From Molossus alvarezi (taxonomy: Eukaryota; Chordata; Mammalia; Chiroptera; Molossidae): 64,000 bases of DNA. Below the pieces are notes generated by a model, which was given only the letters and a program-made list of their open reading frames with translations, searched no databases and was not told the origin of the DNA. The DNA lies in NCBI GenBank assembly GCA_037176705.1, contig CM073885.1, positions 93,682,501 to 93,746,500 of the forward strand, in the 5' to 3' direction. Position 1 is the stretch's first letter, and the number at the start of each line of letters is the position of its first letter. Shown piece after piece: positions 60,394 to 64,000 of the stretch. The translations under genes were made by a program, and so were the position numbers.

Positions 60394-60529
60394 CCTTGGT
60401 TGGTTTAGCTCAGTGGTTAGAGCCTTGGCTGGTGGACCAAAGGGTCAAAGTTTCTGTTCCTGGTGAAGGGTTGTAAGGGTCCTGGGCCTGTGGGCCTGTG
60501 GAAGGCAAACCATTTAATGTGTCTCTTTC

Positions 60530-60582
<53 letters not shown>

Positions 60583-60686
60583 CCTCTTCACCACCCACCC
60601 TCCCTCCTTTCCACTCTCTCTCAAAAAAAAAAAAAAAAAAAAAAATCAATGGAAAAAATCCTCAGGTGAGAATTAACAACAACAAC
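60394..60686 (+). mobile_element. Ves SINE with (TC)n expansion
   Basis: 'ccttggttggtttagctcag', 'ggtggaccaaagggtcaaag', (TC)n at 60533-60576, 23 A, 'aatcaatggaaaaaatcctc', 'aggtgagaatt', (AAC)n. Flanks 'aaaattggagaataa' and 'aaaatgggaaataa'. Confidence 0.9.
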
Positions 60687-60713
60687 AAAAATGGGAAATA
60701 AAAGTAACTTCTA

Positions 60714-60930
60714 GCCTGGCCAGTGTGGCTCAGTGTTTGAGCATCGACCCATGCACCAAGAGGTCACCAGTTAGATTCTCAGAGCACATGCCCAGGTTGT
60801 GGGCCAAATCCCCAGTGCGGGGCATGCAGGAGGCGGCCAGTTGATGTTCTCTCTCATTGATGTTTCTATCTCTCTCTCCCTCTTCCTTCTTCTCCCTCTA
60901 AAGTCAATGAAGAAAAAAAAAGTTTTTAAA
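60714..60930 (+). mobile_element. Ves SINE, 'ccatgcaccaagaggtc' type
   Basis: 'gcctggccagtgtggctcag', 'ccatgcaccaagaggtcacc', TC tract, 'aaagtcaatgaagaaaaaaa'. Target copies AAAGTAACTTCTA (60701-60713) and AAACTAACTTCTA (60931-60943). Confidence 0.94.
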
Positions 60931-60943
60931 AAACTAACTTCTA

Positions 60944-62384
60944 CACCAGAGATGTTTAAAAATTGTTTGTTTGAAAACCCAAATTGCCATGTGTATCTTT
61001 CTTTAGACATCTAGATTCCTTATGACCTATTTCTAAATTTATTTAAGCTTTGCTTCAACAGCAAATGTTTTGAATTGTTAATCTTTCTAAAGCATTCCTC
61101 TATTCCCAAATAATCTCTAACATTGCTTTATTGTATACATGAATCTCAATGCAATATTTAATAACTGCCATCATCTGTGTAAGCAGATGTCAACTATCAG
61201 AAAAACTAGAATTTGCTATTCCTACCGATTCTATTTTCTACAAGATATTGATGACCTATGAATCAAATCCATTCACATTGTGTAAGAGGTTCAATTTAAT
61301 AGGCAAGCATGCTGAAAATTGATTTGTTCCTTTGCAATTTTTATTTTTGTCATTGTTTGGAGAGTGACATCTACTTAGTATAGCACTGTTTTAACATATA
61401 GACCAATTTCTAACCTGAATGGAAAATGTGAAAAAATGGAACCCAAGTTACTAGACTTATTTGAGCTTTTCCTATTATAAACTATTATAATTACTACATT
61501 ATTTCAATGACTTAAAATTAAATAAAGATGTTTAACAAAACATTTAATTAAATACCAACACCTGAACACCACAAAGATACCTATTAGCTAAATTAGAGCT
61601 TAGCTCAACAATAAATTTATTGGTGAGGACACACTTGTGTAAGGAATTACTCTTGGTCGATTATTATTCCAATCACTGAATTTATAGAATAAAAACCTTT
61701 CACTAACTATAGGCCCTTATCAGAGAAAAGTTGTTATTGTTTTTCCTCAATTAGTCTAATGATCCCTATATTAACTCCAATGAATGACAGTTTTCCAAGG
61801 GTTAAACATAGCAACATGTAAAATAGAAATTTCTCCAATGTCTATGTTTTCCGCATTCCAGACATTATCTGAAAGCAAACTTCTACATACTATTTATTAA
61901 TTCTGTCCCTTAAACTCCTTCAATTTTCAATTATTTCATGGCTAAATTACATTGAGGGAATTTTCTTTTCTAAAATCTGTGGTTATACAACCATATTCTC
62001 TTAAAAGTCCTTAACTAAATTGACTATGGGTGCCAACTTTATTTTATCCTTTCAGAATTATTCATATTAGAAGGAATAGTTTATAATAAAGATATACAGA
62101 TAAATACTACAATAATTTGGGATCTCTTTAGCTGAGCAATTCTGTTTGGGAAAGGGACCTAATTTTAAACAATTCTATGATGCTCTGCAAGTCACATAAC
62201 ATCTCTTATTTTTCTTTTCCTTCTTTATACAAAAATTGATCAAGATAGTTTTTTGGGGGGTTCTTTTAAGCTATAATATTTCATTCTATTCTCAAGAGTA
62301 CAATTCTTGAATTCACGAAAGTATGCTTTTTCTAACCTTGCATTGATTATCAACCTGTCAGACTCTATGATAGACACTCTGTTT
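60944..62384. other. Unique AT-rich DNA, no gene seen
   Basis: About 1.4 kb with no repeat or frame I can support. Confidence 0.45.
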
Positions 62385-62635
62385 CAAAATAGTTTATTTT
62401 TTAGAATAGTTTTAGATTTACGGAAAAATTTATATGATAATTCAGAGTTCATTCATGCTCTGCACTAGAGTTTCTCTTTTGCTAATGTCTGACATTAGTA
62501 TGTACATTTGTTACAAGTGATGAAGCAGTGTGGAATCATTATAATTAACTAAAGTCCACACTGTATTCTAGTTTCCTTAGTTACCTTATACAACTGAACT
62601 TTGAAAAACATGGGTTTGAACTTTATGGGTCCACT

Positions 62636-63642
62636 TGATACATGAGCAGAGCAAGGACAATGGACCAGGTACAGAAACTCACCAGGGCAGAAAGCCCCAG
62701 GCGCCTTGCAAGGGGAAAAACTGGGAACACAAGAACCTCGCCACCAGGGTAACCTTTCCTCCCGAAAGATAACATCTAGGCCTCCATTGTATTTCAGCTC
62801 CAGGCCCAGAAAAGCAGAAAAATCAAAGGACTCCATGGCTGCCTCAGGACCAACTGCATTGACTAATAATCCCTGCCCTGGCACTGACCAATGAGTGGAG
62901 CCCATGACCCTGAAAGACCACAGCTGCTGAATATTCTACTAAGGCCCGCCCTTGAGACCTCCCCTAAGATTCCCACCTGTAAGAGCTATAAATACCCTCA
63001 ACTCAAAGGACCCAGTCCACTCTCTGCCCCAGCGGAACACTCCTGATCTATTCCCTTCTCTCCTCTTTCTTCCAAGGGACCCCATGAGACTTGCAACCAG
63101 GGGAGTAATTGGAAGCAGCAGCTCTTCCAGACTAACCCCTGAACCTGTCTCCAAAGCCCCCTTTTCTCTGACTTCCCAGTGAGCCAAAGCAGCCCAGCCC
63201 AGGCTCTCCTGTTGCTTCTTCTATGCTCTTCCTTGTGCCACTGTCCTAAGTGCGTTTTGTTTTGTTTTGTTTTTATCGTCACCCGAGGACATTTTTCCAT
63301 TTTTTTGTTCAGGTAGAGTGGGAGGGAGAGAGAGGAATAGAGAGAGAGAGAGAAACATCGATGTGAAAGGAACACATCGAGTGGCTGCCACCCGCACAAC
63401 CGACCAGGGCCGGGGACAAACTGCAACCGAGGTACATGCCCTTAGCGGGAACCGAACCCGGGTCTCTCTGTACCGCAGGCCGACGCTCTAACCGCTGAAC
63501 CAAACCGGCCAGGGCCCTGAGTGCGTTTTTGCTGTAGCCAATAAATTCTTGCTTACTTTACTTTCATTTTTGTTGGCCTTAAAGTCTTTTCTGCACTGAT
63601 CAGAAGGATCGAGGTCCCCACTGGTAACCCCAATCAGTAACA
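62636..63642 (+). mobile_element. Endogenous retrovirus solo LTR (ERV1-like), split by a Ves
   Basis: Starts TGATACATGA, ends CAGTAACA, with 4-base duplication CACT at 62632-62635 and 63643-63646. A TATA box (TATAAATA, 62987-62994) precedes 'cccagtccactctctgcccc', and a poly(A) signal AATAAA lies at 63540-63545, giving a U3-R-U5 order on the plus strand. A 4-bp duplication and this layout suggest a gammaretrovirus-like ERV1. No internal gene region is present, so it is a solo LTR. Frames of 118 codons and less inside have no viral domain. Confidence 0.8.
63259..63515 (-). mobile_element. Young Ves SINE inside the LTR, reversed
   Basis: Complement of a near-consensus copy: (GTTTT)n, the hairpin motif with one changed base, 'cactcgatgtg' complement, B box complement, 'aaaccggccagggc'. 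Target copies CCTAAGTGCGTTTT and CCTGAGTGCGTTTT flank it. Confidence 0.95.
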
Positions 63643-64000
63643 CACTTATACATGGATTTTTTTCAATAAATATGTACAGTTCTGTAAATGTATTTTCTCT
63701 TCCTTATTATGTTCTTTCTTCATAATACTTACATTTCTCTAGCCTACTTATTTCAAGAACAGAGTACATAATACATACAAAATATGTGTTAGAACTGACT
63801 GTTGATATTACCATTGAGGCTTCCAGTCAACAGTAAGCTATTAGTAATTAAGTTTTGGGAGAGTCAAAAATCGTAAGTGGATTTTCAGCTACACAAGTGG
63901 TGGGCATGCCTAGCCTCCAAGGGTCAACTATATTCTTTTTCTGTTCTAAGATCCCATCCAGGATACTACAGTATATGATATTTTGGTGTCATATTCTCCT

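Larger units (their letters stand above)
62591..63930 (+). mobile_element. Tigger/MER2-like DNA transposon, split by an LTR
   Basis: The left end 'caactgaactttgaaaaaca' and right end 'caagggtcaacta' are the diverged inverted ends of the Tigger2/MER2 group. Inside are 'gtttgaactttatgggtcca', 'caataaatatgtacagttct', 'aaatatgtgttagaactgac' and 'ttccagtcaacagtaagcta'. The TA target duplication of this superfamily is present (62589-62590 and 63931-63932). Without the LTR it is about 330 bp and non-coding. Confidence 0.8.
62385..64000 (+). mobile_element. Old LINE-like repeat, outermost layer of a nest
   Basis: 'gaatagttttagatttacgg', 'ctaatgtctgacattagtat', 'gtacatttgttacaagtgat' and 'taactaaagtccaca' continue after the insertions at 63933 with 'ctttttctgttctaagatcc' and 'catccaggatactac'. 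The two halves join into one widespread mammalian repeat (probably an L1 3' UTR type). It runs off the window end. Confidence 0.55.

Noticed and set aside
62549..62905. Retroviral coding frame of 118 codons
   Set aside because: It lies antisense in the U3 part of a solo LTR and shows no gag, pol or env motif.
1..64000. CRISPR array, operon or other prokaryotic-type system
   Set aside because: No regular repeat-spacer pattern, no dense coding, and the repeat content is purely mammalian.

Overview
The window is nuclear DNA from a bat. The main evidence is about 28 copies of a tRNA-derived SINE of the Ves type (Pol III A box near GGCTCAGTGG, B box near GGTTCGATTCC, TC-rich tail, then poly(A)) plus L1 3' ends of the bat kind. 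Ves places the animal in Yangochiroptera. One SPIN-type hAT MITE fits a vesper bat or close relative, the bat group in which I recall SPIN being described. The species cannot be fixed from sequence alone. I found no intact protein-coding gene, no exon series and no rRNA, tRNA or CRISPR. The window reads as an AT-rich gene desert or the inside of a very long intron.

Layout. 0-12 kb: an old L1-type fragment, a Ves, an L1 with an inverted 5' part (3.9-5.4 kb), a reversed MaLR LTR, MER20, a young L1 3' end, MIR and a second MaLR LTR. 12-25 kb: seven Ves copies, one LTR and long unique stretches. 24-33 kb: a 442-bp reversed L1 in a 17-bp target duplication, a HAL1-like element and an old L1 split by a Ves. 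33-36.3 kb: the densest Ves cluster, including an inverted pair and a tandem pair. 36-43 kb: mostly unique DNA with a fossil CR1/L3-type LINE near 41 kb. 43-51 kb: reversed L1, a hAT element with a perfect 8-bp target duplication, MIRs, two Ves and two LTRs of one family. 51-58 kb: mostly unique, with MER5A, the SPIN MITE inside an older repeat and an uninterrupted (GCT)14 tract. 58.5-59.8 kb: a GC-rich processed pseudogene of CDC34 (UBE2R1), itself hit by a Ves. 60-61 kb: three Ves copies, one strongly 5'-truncated. 62.4-64 kb: a four-level nest (old repeat, Tigger/MER2-like element, retroviral solo LTR, Ves).

Nothing here forms a pathway. What can be read is an insertion history: target-site duplications, orientations, nesting order and one retrocopied gene. 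Most open reading frames cross SINEs, L1 tails or low-complexity tracts and are chance frames. The only one with recognisable cellular gene homology is the CDC34 retrocopy. Family names rest on recognition by eye; a RepeatMasker run with a bat library would settle subfamilies.
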